A stretch of 64,000 bases of DNA from Bisporella sp. PMI_857 (GCA_021307315.1 JAJSPD010000091.1:102448-166447), one strand, 5' to 3'; shown: positions 12,009 to 23,006, counted from the stretch's first letter. Program-made: numbers and translations. Notes: a model not told the origin generated them from the letters alone.

Positions 12009-13525
12009 TTCTTATGTTCTGCTCAGATAATCGCCAACAGTTTGTAAGAGAAGAATCAGTAATCTCCTCAACGGCTACTCGATCAGACATTCTAGAAAGC
12101 TATATACCAGCTCTCCATAGCATAGCCTCAAGAATTATCCCTTGAAGTGGGCCATGCATGTCCTAGGAAGGGACATCAGTACGAAATGCGAAGCGGAGGC
12201 GATGCCGCAACCAATCCTTGATCATGCTCGCTTCGAGGCGGACGCAGGCGGCGAAATTATGGTCCGGGACTTACTATATCAGCAGTCTTGTCTTGGCGTT
12301 CTGTTGAATTATAAACTGTATCAAGTGCATGACCATCACGAATTCTAGCATGGAAAATTCGCTGTACAATAATTTGAGATAAATTGCAAATCAGAATTTC
12401 AACTAAGCAACTGATATATTGACCTGGAGCACAAAGACCAATTTAACGAAGCCAGCAGAGTCTTGGCACGGCGGATATCTTCAGTTTCCAACAGGCGAAA
12501 ATCCTCAGGACCTTAACACACCAAGCACCTTTAAAATCCTAGCCCTCTAGGGTTACCAAAACTGGATTATTTACCTGGGGAGGTAGCATTTTTCGGCGGA
12601 GCTCCAGGAATAGCCTCTTCAGCAGTAACCAGAGTCCTACCTCACCGAGTTTGCATGCGACAACCACCATTTGCGAAATCGCCTGGATACTCAGGCGTAG
12701 ATCCTTCTTAATTACAATTACAGCTACAGATTTGTTTCGCACAGGACGCCCGCAACATTGGCGTACACGGGTTATCGTTGCGCTCGCGACCAGGCGTGTT
12801 TAAGATACCAGCGGTCTTCGCAAAGATTTCCCGATGGATGCAGCCCACATCTGACTGGTTCGTAATGAGGCACCGCCATATTTGGCATCAATATTCCCAT
12901 TATTATCCGTGTGGTGGAAATATTAGAAGCCATACGATATTTGTGAGTAGAGGTTGACCTTGAAAATGGCCGCGTGAGATACGAGAGCTATCTGTAGCAT
13001 CCGGTATCATCTCTTCCTCTGCCCAATGCCACCGACGCCTCAGGAATACGATATGTATGGTTATCTGCTTATTGGGCATGAACAAATGTGTTGAAGTTGG
13101 CTGTGGTGTCTGTGTGGGCGCATGTATAACTGGCAGGATTACTCGTCTCAAGACTATCGCATTCAGGAACGCCACCCAACCTAGATAAGCCCTACCCTAC
13201 CATTATTGTAATCGAGGAAGATAATCCGCTGTTCTATCTCTTTCCGAGCATAAGAGAGGACCTATCTATTGATCAGTCAGACAGGTATTGTGTTTCCGAT
13301 TGGTCGAGCAGAGGCTGCGCCATAATTAAGCGACTGTCGGAATCATCATATGTTGAGCATATCTACCGTATTGGGACAACGGTGGTATCCAGTGGCTAAG
13401 TGCTGCTAAGCCATAAGAGCACTGAAGTCCATTGGGCTTTATCCCTCTCACATCGTCGCCTGAAGAAAACAACACTTCCCATTCATCTTGATTTACCCCT
13501 GAAACTATGGTGCTTGCTTATGGAT
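12009..13525. other. Gene-poor stretch, probably decayed DNA
   Basis: Short ORFs are scattered on both strands and interrupted by stops every 20-90 codons. None gives a recognisable domain or can be extended by splicing. Together with the relics that follow, it looks like old degraded sequence, though no specific ancestor can be named. Confidence 0.45.
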
Positions 13526-13666
13526 ATGTCAAATGAATTGCTCTTGCAGATATCCGGCGACCTCGACCATCAAAGGCCTATAAGCCACTTCAATCGAACG
13601 AATCGCCGCTTGTATTTTCTTCTCCAAACCTTTCTTTTACGCCATAATATTACACATTCAGATTAA
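13526..13666 (+). pseudogene. F-box domain relic
   Basis: The 3' part of an ORF that opens at 13400 reads as a fungal F-box: MSNELLLQISGDLD, then HQRPISHFNRTNRRLY and LLRHNI. This is the N-terminal pattern of F-box/ankyrin proteins (LPNELLLxIxxxL...L...NRRLY). The frame ends at a stop after about 46 residues, and no ankyrin or LRR continuation is found in any frame downstream. It is best read as a truncated remnant rather than a working gene. Confidence 0.5.
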
Positions 13667-14055
13667 CGACGTCTCGGTCGTGCAATTCAGCAATCCCTTG
13701 TAGACTAGCCTTGAGTATTTCCTCCCTGGCTATCATCAAGATTTGCTTCCTAACGAGTTTTAGGGAGTCATCCTTTAAGTACTTGTACACAAAAATGCGC
13801 TGATCCGGGATAGTGTCCCATGGCAACCGTATGTATGGGGAGTCGCGCAGCTGGGAGCATATGTTCTCGCAAAAACCAGAGAGTATGTCTTTAGGAAATT
13901 TCCTTCAAGACAAACTTATCCTGTCTAGGTCTGCAATATTGTCAGTTCGCGCTTTGGATGCTAGTACTAAGAGCGATCAAATGTTGCCAACCAAACGCGA
14001 CCTCCGTGTGGTCTTTCCTGGATTAGCCCTTTAAACACATAGCGACGTCCAGTAG
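13667..14055 (-). pseudogene. Protein-kinase domain relic, frameshifted
   Basis: On the minus strand the frame-shifted translation follows an N-lobe to catalytic-loop order. A strand segment YVFKGLIQERPHGGRVWLAT is followed by DKFVLKEIS and a stop. It continues in another frame as LRDSPYIRLPWDTIPDQR, FVYKYLKDD and a helix ending LQGIAELHDRDVVN. The HDRD is the kinase catalytic-loop signature, with the usual following His and Lys-Pro-Asn corrupted. At least one stop and two frameshifts break it, and no activation loop or C-lobe is found. Its opposite orientation to the F-box relic suggests two separate decayed genes. Confidence 0.55.
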
Positions 14056-15145
14056 CGCCAATCAATTCACCGGATGCAGATGCCAGTTTCACAGTTTTGT
14101 GAAGCATGCTGCTGCTAGCCATGTGAAAATTGACCGTTCAAAGGATACGAAATGAGTGACTTAAAGCATGATCTCACGAGCACGTTGGCCGCGGCGGAGA
14201 GGGATCCAAAAATAATAATATTCCGCAATTGTGGAGGCGGGGGTGGGGGTGGGGGAGGGGGAGGATGGGCTAATTTGATCATCACGAGGAGCAATGGGCT
14301 GCCGCCCAGTGAAAAAAAATAGTATTGCGTTGTCTTAGCATACGGCGCCTTAGTACATCTGGTATCAACCTTTTTGGTACTATGCTAGTATTGGTATGAG
14401 ATTCCTATAGAAAGCGTAGTGTTGATATGAAAATCTAATATCGTACTATACGCTCCGTAATACTAAGTACGGCGCCAAGCTGAAGTCTGCTTATATGCGA
14501 AAGCTTCAATTGTCTTAAAAATAAAAGTATTCCTTATTAAAAAAGAGTTTTCTTGGCATTAATACCACGTAACGCGTTTTGTTTTTTTGTTTTTTTCTAC
14601 TTTAAGTATAGTTTTATTTTCTGCATTACGTAGCAATACTACAATATACCACGGTACAGTACAATATTGCTGATCTAAAGCGTAGTACGTATTCGAATCA
14701 ACAATAAAGTACAGCAATATCGGGGTCGGATACGGTGATAATACTATTGTTTTCACTGCTGCGCCTAACCAAAGCGTTACCGACTGGTTCTAGCAAGAGC
14801 TCAATTGCCATTTCAAATTTGTCCGTAGACCTGGTTAGGAAGAGTGGTGCTTTCATGCTTAGACTAAGCTTATAACCCTGTTGGGAATATAATATTTTTC
14901 AAGAGTTCATAGTACCAACCAAAATCTGCACCCTTCTGACGTGATTCAGGCAGAAAGGATCACTGAGTCTCCAAAGAGGCCTGGGAATTATGCTCGATGT
15001 CATATTTACTTTTGATCTATTGTACATCAAGACACCATCAAATTTGGCTTTCCACCGCCGCAAACGCCGTTGTTTGACGGTTAAAATTTCCAGGCCTAGA
15101 ATTAGGATGTTAAGAAAGGTTCCTATAATCACACAGATGCGAAGT
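14056..15145. other. AT-rich gene-free stretch with a G-rich tract
   Basis: No gene is seen. After a G-quadruplex-type tract (listed separately) the sequence from about 14320 to 14760 is strongly AT-rich and TA-rich. Imperfect inverted copies of GGCGCC(GTAC)TTAGTA lie at 14343-14356 and 14460-14476. It may be a decayed repeat or RIP-affected element, but no family could be named. Confidence 0.4.
14239..14261 (+). other. G-quadruplex-forming tract
   Basis: Four runs of five G are separated by single T, T and A bases, flanked by further GG pairs. One-nucleotide loops with G5 runs give one of the most stable intramolecular G-quadruplex patterns known. It lies in gene-free DNA about 0.9 kb from the C2H2 gene end. 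Confidence 0.7.
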
Positions 15146-17146
15146 TTACACAACCCAATCGGTACCAAGCATTGTGCACCACATCTGAGTCACTACTGGC
15201 TCAAGCTTCTCGATAGTATTGTGAGCTTCGCTTGAAACACATTGCCTCAAACCTCTTCTGCAGGCCTGGCGCACCTGTATGAGTATCGAACGGTCGTGCT
15301 CATGGATGGACTGCGGATCTAAAGAATCAATCCTCTGAGCCCACCGGCGGAGAAACCTAGCCGATGCCACAGCGCAGTGACGCCCTGGCCGGCTGACTGT
15401 TGCACGGCAAGTCTTGGATACCTTTGGAGTTCAAGTTAGCGAACATTGCAGTCTTAGCTGTGTGTGCAAACATAAGGGATCCACTTGACCCTTACCTCTA
15501 GGAATCCCACTTTCGAGCAACTGGTAAATATCTCGGTTGCCGATTGCGCAGCAAACCGGTAATGATTGTATTCACATACGTCTCCAACGGTTTTACGGTC
15601 ATTCAGCGCAATGAACATGTATTGTAGGAGCATGATATTCTCCTCCTGCAGGTGAGCGCAAGCGTCGTTCTGCCACAGACATTCTGCGCTCGCCCACCAT
15701 AGGCTCTTGCATATTTCTAGGGTTTCATTCAAGTCTTGCCGCGGACGGAATGCCTCCATTCTTCGGGCGTACCAACCCTGAAAAGAAGTGTAGTTGCTGG
15801 CTAGTGATTTTGCCAGGCAAATCTCCTCCAGTATGGCAGACAGTAGGATATACTGGTTGAAGGTGCCAGCTGACTCATGGTAGTAATCTCGCGTGTTATC
15901 GCGAACAAGCAAGGCGTAGATTGTTTCTGGGAAGCTCACCTCCGTATAGTTTGAGGCACTAAGTCGTTCTCTAGCCCGGTTCCAGCTGACTTCTGAGTCA
16001 GCTTCCCAAAGAGACACATCACAAGGCAAGCTAAGTGGAATTTCCTGACTTGTGATAGGCATAGGCACGCCGAGGAAGGCGTATGCCAGTGAAGCAGTAA
16101 TGTAGAATGCGAATACTGTCCTTTTGTACCTGTAAGTGACGACTGGTCAGGAACTGACTAATGACTGACCGCTTACCGCTTGAAGCTTTCGGCTCTTAGC
16201 CAACTGTTCCAGTTAGATGTGGCATCCGTCTCGCGCTCACACCTCACCTGGTTACGAATAGACTGTCGCATATGATATCAGCATGCGTCTCTGCATCTCA
16301 GAAACCGGTAGTCCCCACCGTTGCAACAACACTCATTTCGCTGATCGCCCACTGTCGTCGGCTTTCCTTGCGCGACCATATGGCAAAGTCGACCGCGAGC
16401 ACCTGGCTCTGCAGTTGACAGAGCTCCGACTAGTACCGAATCAGTCCATACTGCCGCAAGTTGTAACGCGACTCCTCACTCACCTCAGCTGCGTGAACCA
16501 TCTGGATTGATTTGTGGTGGAATTCGCTGGCGGTTGCTTTCAACCTGTCCGAATGTGAGGCGCCGAGGGCGGCCATGGAGTACTGCAGGCGCGTAGATTG
16601 AGACGATTTGCAATTGGAAATGCATGGTAGCCGAGGCAAATCATGCTGGAAGAACAGATTAACGCATTCAGACAGGGTAGCAGAGGATATCTCATTATCC
16701 TGTGGTCTAGTTCGATCAAGAGAGGCTGAGTCTAGTGGTGGAAAGAGAGGGAAGATGTTAAGATCGATATCGATGCCAAGCTCGTTCGATGCAAAATCGG
16801 ATATGCATGTATCATAACTCCCATCGAATGTCCAAGGATCCGCGTGCCGGTCTGTAAGAGTATTTTGGTCGAGGTGAATTTGGTCCTCAATGGCCGTGGA
16901 CAACTTTGTCTGAGCTTTCTTGGGAATCTGAGCATGTGCCTCCTTTACGTGTGCAGTGTGATGTCTGTTTAGAACATCTCGCCGATGAAACCGCAAGTCA
17001 CATCCAAGATAGGCGCAGACGTACTGTGGTGATTGATGATTTAACTCGTGACGCTTCAAGTGGTCTTCGCGGCTGAACGTTTTGAAACATTGTCTACATT
17101 GTGACCTCCTATGTCCAATCCGTCGTGTGTCGAGTGGAGCTGCCAT
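15146..17146 (-). CDS. C2H2 zinc-finger transcription factor with fungal-specific TF domain
   Basis: Five exons on the minus strand (17146-16484, 16429-16319, 16262-16177, 16129-15496, 15421-15146) join in phase to about 589 residues. Two C2H2 fingers sit at the N-terminus: CRQCFKTFSREDHLKRHELNH and then CAYLGCDL...HRRDVLNRHHTAH. The middle and C-terminal parts follow the Fungal_trans (PF04082) pattern: WNSWLRAESFKRTVFAFY, EIPLSLPC, then WW and W residues. The tail FLRRWAQRIDSLDP...VVTQMW is usual for this family. The last acceptor (CCAAAG after a CTAAC branch) is non-ideal and the least certain join. The ATG at 17146 has a better context (TCCATGG) than one 18 codons upstream. It lies 0.7 kb from the crotonase-family gene on the same strand and may regulate that locus. 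Confidence 0.8.
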
Positions 17147-17815
17147 GGAAACCTCCGGGAACACATTTATGTTAATAGTAAATATAATTTCAGCATTCAA
17201 CGTATATACAAGGACGAGATCCTATGGACCTCTCGTGAGGTTGCTGTAGATCCCAGTGCCAAGATCCGTCAAGCAGCACCTCGGCAAGGAGCTCATCATA
17301 CTGCACCTCCTAGTCCCCAAAAGGCAACTTTTAGGCCCCACAATGTCGCGAGTAACATTTATTTAACCCATAGCGACGCTATAATAGACGAGAGGGAGCT
17401 AACACCGATCAATAACAAATGTAAGTGCTGAGTGTTAGTCTGGTATATCATGCGCGAATCGCCTGTGATTTTGTCATAAATCGTTAACCTTTTATACCCT
17501 TACCACTCCCGTGAAATCAAGTATTCTAAGTACGATTAGGGCAAAGAATTAGGGTGAGTAGTTGAATCAAAATTAAATTCTGGCCAAGCTAGTAGTAAGT
17601 ATTAGAAAAAGCGTGAAAAGGGCTAGCCATTAGTGTTCGAGGTTTTAGAAGGAAATTTTCGAGAGATTTCTATACTATCAGGACTTTAATTAACCCTCAC
17701 CATTTTCCGCACTTTGATGGACAGGTCGAAAAGCGATGTTACACGAATTGCTGTTCAACCCATTCAAGTTTCGATGCAAACAACTAGATTAACCTTGAAC
17801 TGCTGGTTTCGACAT
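17147..17815. other. Intergenic, no gene seen
   Basis: This is the promoter side of the C2H2 gene and the 3' side of the crotonase gene. Nothing further is recognised. Confidence 0.5.
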
Positions 17816-18703
17816 TCACAATGAGCTTCTCCACATCTTCCGATATGCATCGGTCCCTCCAGGGCTATCGCGTTCAGCAATCGCTTGCTTAAAGCCTCGC
17901 GTCGCTGCTAGTTGCTGAAAGGCGATTCCCTCTGGCGAGTTTCGTGTCAGTCCGTCGAAGATTGTTGCCAACTGTTGACTTGACGCGACTGAACCTTCAA
18001 TAATACTGTTTACCACTCTCTTTTGCATCCAGAGCTGATTGATAGGGACAGTTTTGATACGATCCGTCAGCAGTCGAACAGCTTCGTCTAACTCGCTCTG
18101 TGGCACAGCTTTCAATACTAGGCCCATCGCCTCCGCAGCCTTCCCGTCAATAAGGTCACCAGTAAAGAGCATTCTCTTTGCCTTCTCAGGACCAAGTCGA
18201 TAGGTCCACATTGCCGCAGTAGGACATCCCCACACCCTAGTCGCAGTATATCCAATTCGTGCATCCTCTGCGATGATGACGAGGTCGCAGGAGAGAGCGA
18301 TGTCCGTCCCGCCACAGGTAGCGGCCCCATGCACCTGCGCGATTGTAGGTTTGTGGCTGTGAAACAGCTCAGCATAACATTCCGTGTATTCTTTCATCAT
18401 TTGATAATCCAAGAATGGATCATATCCGTTGGTGACGTCTTGACTCCCCCCTGTCACTCCACGCTCCGCGTCTTGGGCGCTCTGCACCAGATCATATCCT
18501 CCACAGAAACCTGGGCCATTGCCTTTCACCACTATAACATGAACTTTGCTATCAGCATTCGCACGCCTAACTGTGGCACGAATCTCGCCTGGTAAGTCTG
18601 GGTCAATTGCGTTGAAACGTGCAGGTCGATTCAAAATGATTGTTGCGACTTTGCCATCATTGGATATCTCATACAAGAGTGACTTATAGGATAGTTGCAT
18701 CAT
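17816..18703 (-). CDS. Enoyl-CoA hydratase/isomerase (crotonase) family protein with substituted catalytic positions
   Basis: The single-exon ORF gives 295 residues from the ATG at 18703. A further ATG at 18778 would add 25 unconserved residues. The crotonase fold is clear: ATIILNRPARFNAID, the first oxyanion loop GPGFCGGYDL, the second loop HGAATCGGTDIALSCDL, then IGYTATRVWGCP and KRMLFTGDLIDGKAAEAMGLV. The two glutamates that add water in classical hydratases fall on Asp (GGTDIAL instead of GGCELAM) and Thr (YTATRVWG instead of QPEILLG). Simple hydratase chemistry is therefore doubtful, although CoA-ester binding should remain. Isomerase, hydrolase or decarboxylase chemistry is possible. 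It is divergent from a broken acyl-CoA synthetase that starts 0.2 kb away. Confidence 0.85.
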   Translation of the reverse strand: MMQLSYKSLLYEISNDGKVATIILNRPARFNAIDPDLPGEIRATVRRANADSKVHVIVVKGNGPGFCGGYDLVQSAQDAERGVTGGSQDVTNGYDPFLDYQMMKEYTECYAELFHSHKPTIAQVHGAATCGGTDIALSCDLVIIAEDARIGYTATRVWGCPTAAMWTYRLGPEKAKRMLFTGDLIDGKAAEAMGLVLKAVPQSELDEAVRLLTDRIKTVPINQLWMQKRVVNSIIEGSVASSQQLATIFDGLTRNSPEGIAFQQLAATRGFKQAIAERDSPGGTDAYRKMWRSSL

Positions 18704-18889
18704 GTCCGTTCGTCCCGTGTTTGCCTTTGTTGAGGAAAAATTCTCCGGATGAAGAAACAGATACAGGTATAAGGACAACCTTTATAACCAATGCGAAAGC
18801 CACATATCGGGTCTGCAGGCAGGTGCCAAGCCCCCACCCCCATCCGCCTAGACAACGCTCGCATCTCTGTCACGCTCAAGCCCCATTAC

Positions 18890-20585
18890 CTATTTCAATG
18901 GACGAGTAGCTCTTCGGCTGAATCCCTTTTACATCCCAAAATTCATACCCGGATCGGTACGTCTTCCATAGAGTATGCTCTGGGCAGTGTCCCACGTCAA
19001 AACTTATTGGATATTCTATTCGCCCAAAATGACATCCTAGAAGACTTTTTTGTTTGGAGAAACCTGCAAGTCCCAAATCAGAATCTGACAAAATCTCAAG
19101 GGCGAGCATTGGTCCGACGTTTAGCAGATGGATGCATTTCTAACGAGGTCATCAACCCTCAGAAAAGGACAAAGACAAAGTCATTACTGTGACAGAGAAT
19201 CAAGTGAATGGGTTTCCGAATATCCTAGCTGCTATTGCAGCAGGTGGAGTTGTTGCAACATTCCCATAGTGGGCCAGCTCTCGGGAGCTCTTGTTTCGCA
19301 TAAACATTCTTCGGCCAAGTGCCATAATTGCTTCAAAAACAACACAAGCTTTGGTTACAGCCACTCTTGCCCTAAGCCAGCATAAGTTCAGAGTCATAAT
19401 CCAAGACTCCGAAAATATGGCAGTATAAGATGACCAAGGTATATCTTATATCTCGGATAGGGAATGGTCTTGGAGTACGGACTGGGATAAGCAAATTGCA
19501 ACTACTCCGGCCGTGCTTGTCTTTCCAAGTGGTACTATAGGGATTCCGAAAGATAAATGCTCAACCCTTTGCAAATGGAGAATCCATCTCACCTCAACCG
19601 TCTCCAGGTGTCTGTATATCCCAGCGAAATATCATATCTATGATCTTCCAGCGGCGCCACCTCTTCAAACAGATTCGGCAACAAGGCCAGACCCTCAAAA
19701 TTCTCGGTGTACTAGACAGCGCACAACTTGCCGGAATGTTCATCAACGTGTTCTGTGGCCTCGGGGTAGGCATTGAGAATATCCTGGTTCCAGCGACCGA
19801 CATCAACCTTATCCTCCAATCATTGGAACTCTATCCCATAAATGTTTTCCTGACCGTGCCAACCGTTCTGGCGCGTATGTTATGCCATCCACGATTCCAT
19901 TAAACCCTTCTTAGAAGCCTTAGATTTGTTTGCACAGGGGCCGCCAAAACTACAAAGACAATACAACAAGCATTCAGTAAAGCGCTTTCACCGGGCATGT
20001 TCTGCTAAATGGCTTGGGGTATGACGGAGCTCACCTTCTTAGCAACGATGCATGAGCCAGGTGTCGAGGGTCCCTGGAGCAGCATTGGTAAGCTGTTAGC
20101 TGGGAACTCTATAGAGATTCGCAATGATCGGGGTATACTGCTATCGGCAGGTTAGACTGGCGAGCTTTGGGTATGTGACTGGCCGAAACAAGGTATGTCC
20201 AAAATCCACTAGACATATCCTTAATACTAATAAAGAACAGGATCTCATCAAGTACAATGGAGCACAAACAGCCCAACAAGAGCTCGAGGATGTTGTCCGG
20301 AAACATGAAGCCGTCTCTGATGTTGGCATTGCGGGGATGGAACTTGCGGATGGGAATGAGCTACCGACAGCATTTGTAGTCTTGAAGCAGGGAATATCTG
20401 CAACTATCGTTAAAGAGATCGCCGAGAACATAAACAAGGAGGTCAGCCTCTACAAGAGATTACGCGGAGACGTGCATGTTATTAAAACTATACCTAAGAA
20501 TCCTATGGGCAAAATTTTATACAACGAGCTACGGGATTTGACAAAGAGACTTGCTGTGTTGAGGTCGTGCCTAGCAAAGCTTTAA
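18890..20585 (+). pseudogene. Acyl-CoA synthetase / 4-coumarate-CoA-ligase-like pseudogene
   Basis: Translations from several frames line up in the order of an adenylate-forming enzyme. The order is an N-terminal segment (NLLDILF...LTKSQGRALVRRLADG), ENQVNGFPNILAAIAAGG, a degraded P-loop VFPSGTIGIPKD where YTSGTTG is expected, LYPINVFLTVPTV, WGMTELTFLATMHEPG, GELWV, and the C-terminal DLIKYNGAQTAQQELEDVVRKHE ending near PKNPMGKILYNEL. In-frame stops occur after ATFP, MAV and SAG, frames change at least four times, and the A8 region before the last intron is lost. That intron (about 20190-20241, GTATGT...CTAAT...ACAG) is still visible. The enzyme would have activated a carboxylic acid to its CoA ester, fitting the adjacent crotonase-family gene. 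Confidence 0.8.
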
Positions 20586-21008
20586 GCGGATCCCAGCATC
20601 TCCACAGCATCTCCACAGCATCAGATGCTGAGAAGGTATATTATTATTGTCGAGGTTATGTAGTATCGGGGACGTCCCAGCTCATGTAGTAAAATCCAAA
20701 TATTTAATCAGATAAAATGGGCAGGAGTAATCTCTCGATAATATTTCTGTGTTTTATACTGAGCTGTAAGTGTTTTCCTCGAGATATTATCGCTGTCTAT
20801 CTGAGCCCTAAACCTTACTGACATTAGGTGGTGGGCATGTCGATCAAATGTAATTGTTAGTGTTTGTTTTGCTGGTAATAATAGTATTATTAATTAAAGC
20901 TTTGTGTTTAAATATTTTAGTTGGAAATTTATATCAAACCTTTGTCAGTTTGTAACACTTTTACTTTTTAGATTTAACAAGTCCACATCTGTTATACTTT
21001 GTAAACAG
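20586..21008. other. AT-rich spacer with a short tandem repeat
   Basis: Directly after the pseudogene stop are two copies of CAGCATCTCCA (20594-20615) and a CAGCATC/GATGCTG hairpin ending at 20630. The rest is AT-rich, with no coding signal. Confidence 0.5.
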
Positions 21009-21429
21009 GATCAACCAACAAACTATTGGCCGGTAACCAGACTCATAGTTCAAAGGTGAAGAAACAGAATAATAACAAATGCTGGCACTGTGGAGCAAGC
21101 CCTGCGGATATCTGCCATGCTAATAGGAACAGAAACAATGCTGTAAGTAGCGCACGAATTCGGGTAAGGGGTAGAGAAGAAGAGCAATTCTGACTTCGTT
21201 CCAGTTTCGAAACGCCATTGCAGATAGTCTGATCGATTTCCAAGAGAAGCAAAGCTCACCAAACGCGATCGCACTTTGCGGTACTTGCCATACAAATTTT
21301 AATCATATCTATAGCCTCTTGTTCTTCTTTTTACCAACTGATTTGGATTATTTCCGTATACCGACATGGACAGAAACTTCAACAAAGACTTACCGGTGGC
21401 CATGTGAATCTTGCGAGTTATTAAAATAA
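21009..21429 (+). pseudogene. HNH-endonuclease-like gene fragment
   Basis: Two segments (21009-21142 and 21205-21429) join in phase across a GTAAGT...CCAG intron. They read as the core of a fungal HNH-type protein: KCWHCGASPADICHAN with a CxxC pair and His, then FRNAIADSLIDF, then SPNAIALCGTCHTNFN with a second CxxC plus His. The end, FLPTDLDYF, is typical of fungal HNH-domain ORFs, and a TAA follows. No start codon or N-terminal exon was found upstream in the AT-rich DNA, although an AG acceptor directly precedes 21009. It is either the 3' part of a gene with a distant first exon or, more likely, a truncated remnant. Confidence 0.5.
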
Positions 21430-21898
21430 AACCCAAGGAGCAAGGTTTAATACTACTGGCTATGCCCGCCTTTAGCATTTTCCACATACACCGGTCTGAC
21501 TTCGTTCCCAAAGATGATCAGCGAGGCAGAACACTTGCGCGTCTATTGCTTGGAACATATGGATATGCCTAAGCTCTCACTTCTCTGAAACAAGCGTAGT
21601 TTAGTTATCATAATTATTTCGCAGACTTGTTCACCAAAAGCGAATTCTACCTCTAATGAGAGACACACTTGGCCCTCTCATGTATTCAAAACTTGAACGC
21701 TAATGAAATAGCACTCGCTATGTCTCAGGAAACTCGAAAAGAACAAGCCTCTAAATAAACATCACTTCTAGAAGCAAGTTTGTACATATCGCATAAGTGT
21801 AATAGTTCATTCCCAAGCTAACAGATGTAATCACTCAACCATGTATTGAGTCCGGTACGCCCCTTCCATCTTCCCAGCTATCAATCGATGCATATTAG
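21430..21898. other. Intergenic, no gene seen
   Basis: This spacer lies downstream of both the HNH fragment and the copper-chaperone gene. No feature is recognised. Confidence 0.5.
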
Positions 21899-22283
21899 TT
21901 ATGCATCATCTAGCTCAATGCTCTTCGGCTCGCCATTCGCCTCCCCACTGACGACCGTCTTCCCCGTCTTCTTGATGGTCCTCAGCACTGTCTCGTAAGG
22001 CAGTGTGTCGGCGGTGACGACAGTGACGGTTTGTTTTTCTAGTGACTCATCGTGTGACTTGACACCTGCATAACCCATCAGCATCTGTTGTTCGGGAAAC
22101 ATATCACAATCGGAGACAAGCGACCATCGCTTATAATCATCATCACACATTGTGGTATGCAGATAGTCCGCCGTTTGCGCAGGAGGACTCACCGTCGAGC
22201 TTGTCCAGCACGCGCTTGATAGCTCCCGAGCATCCACCGCAGCTCATCTTGACGTCGAACTTGTATGTGTGTTCTGCAGACAT
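21899..22283 (-). CDS. ATX1: ATX1-type copper metallochaperone
   Basis: Two exons (22283-22193 and 22065-21899) separated by a 127-nt intron give an 85-residue protein, close to the family length of about 70-90. Residues 13-18 are MSCGGC, the MxCxxC Cu(I)-binding loop of the HMA ferredoxin-like fold. It is followed by GAIKRVLDKLDGV, ETVLRTIKKTGK and a short acidic tail. ATX1 delivers copper from the plasma membrane importer to the Golgi/trans-Golgi Cu-ATPase in the cytosol. The lysine-rich last helix (TIKKTGK) is the usual partner-docking surface. The start is the only ATG giving the complete fold. Confidence 0.92.
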
Positions 22284-23006
22284 CTTTACTGTTTCTGTGG
22301 TATCTCTGACGTCCAATGAGGGGTATTCTGCTTGCTAGCGGGGTACAGCTTTACGTTCGAATCTGACAGTGATGACTTGTTGATTCAGACGGTGAATTAA
22401 TCCGTGAATGGTGTGCTGATTGTTACGACTGAAAGCAGAGATGTAACTGCAAGGTCCGGGTATATGTACTTCGGTGTTGAGGCCAGCTTGCTTTCGCAAT
22501 CAGCTTATCAATCCTCGGGAAGGAGGTGTCGTCGGCTGCCAAGGATTGTGTTTCGTATGGCTTCTGAAACCCAACCTGAGGTCTGTGAGATCTGTGGAAA
22601 CTTGCTCAAATAATATGCTCATTTAATCTGGCATACGTACTGTATAAGATTTATAGATTGCTTTTTGTTGAATGTATTGCTTTTTATTTATAGACCAGAG
22701 CGAAAGTGTTAATTAAGCCACATTTGCCGGTGCAAAGCACGTCAATTGGTGGAACATGGCGAATGGGATAGTCACGTGCGAGTTGTCTCAAATGGATAGT
22801 CGAAGCTAAGCATGATGGTGATTACTATAGCCTCTATATATCCAGAAAGTCAATTAGCTCTTTCTGACCTGTTAATATATTTAGTTGATGATGGTTAATG
22901 CTCTCAGACATACACGGCTGTCTCGATTTGAGTATTAGAGTGATACTATGTACAGAACGCAAGTAATAGAAACTAATTCGTTCTATTTCCAACCAAACGA
23001 GAAATC
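22284..23006. other. Intergenic, no gene seen
   Basis: Promoter side of the ATX1-like gene and 3' side of the RQC1-like gene. Only short ORFs without coding features are present. Confidence 0.5.

Noticed and set aside
13400..13525. Start of an intact F-box gene at 13400
   Set aside because: The first 42 codons show no family features and the domain that follows is cut short by a stop. It was treated as a relic.
21050..21511. Minus-strand ORFs opposite the HNH-like fragment
   Set aside because: The plus strand has the zinc-ligand pattern and a clean intron; the minus ORFs are shadows.
22404..22613. Small plus-strand ORF ending in a CEICGNLLK-like segment
   Set aside because: A single CxxC and short length, with no other support. 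It is not separable from chance.
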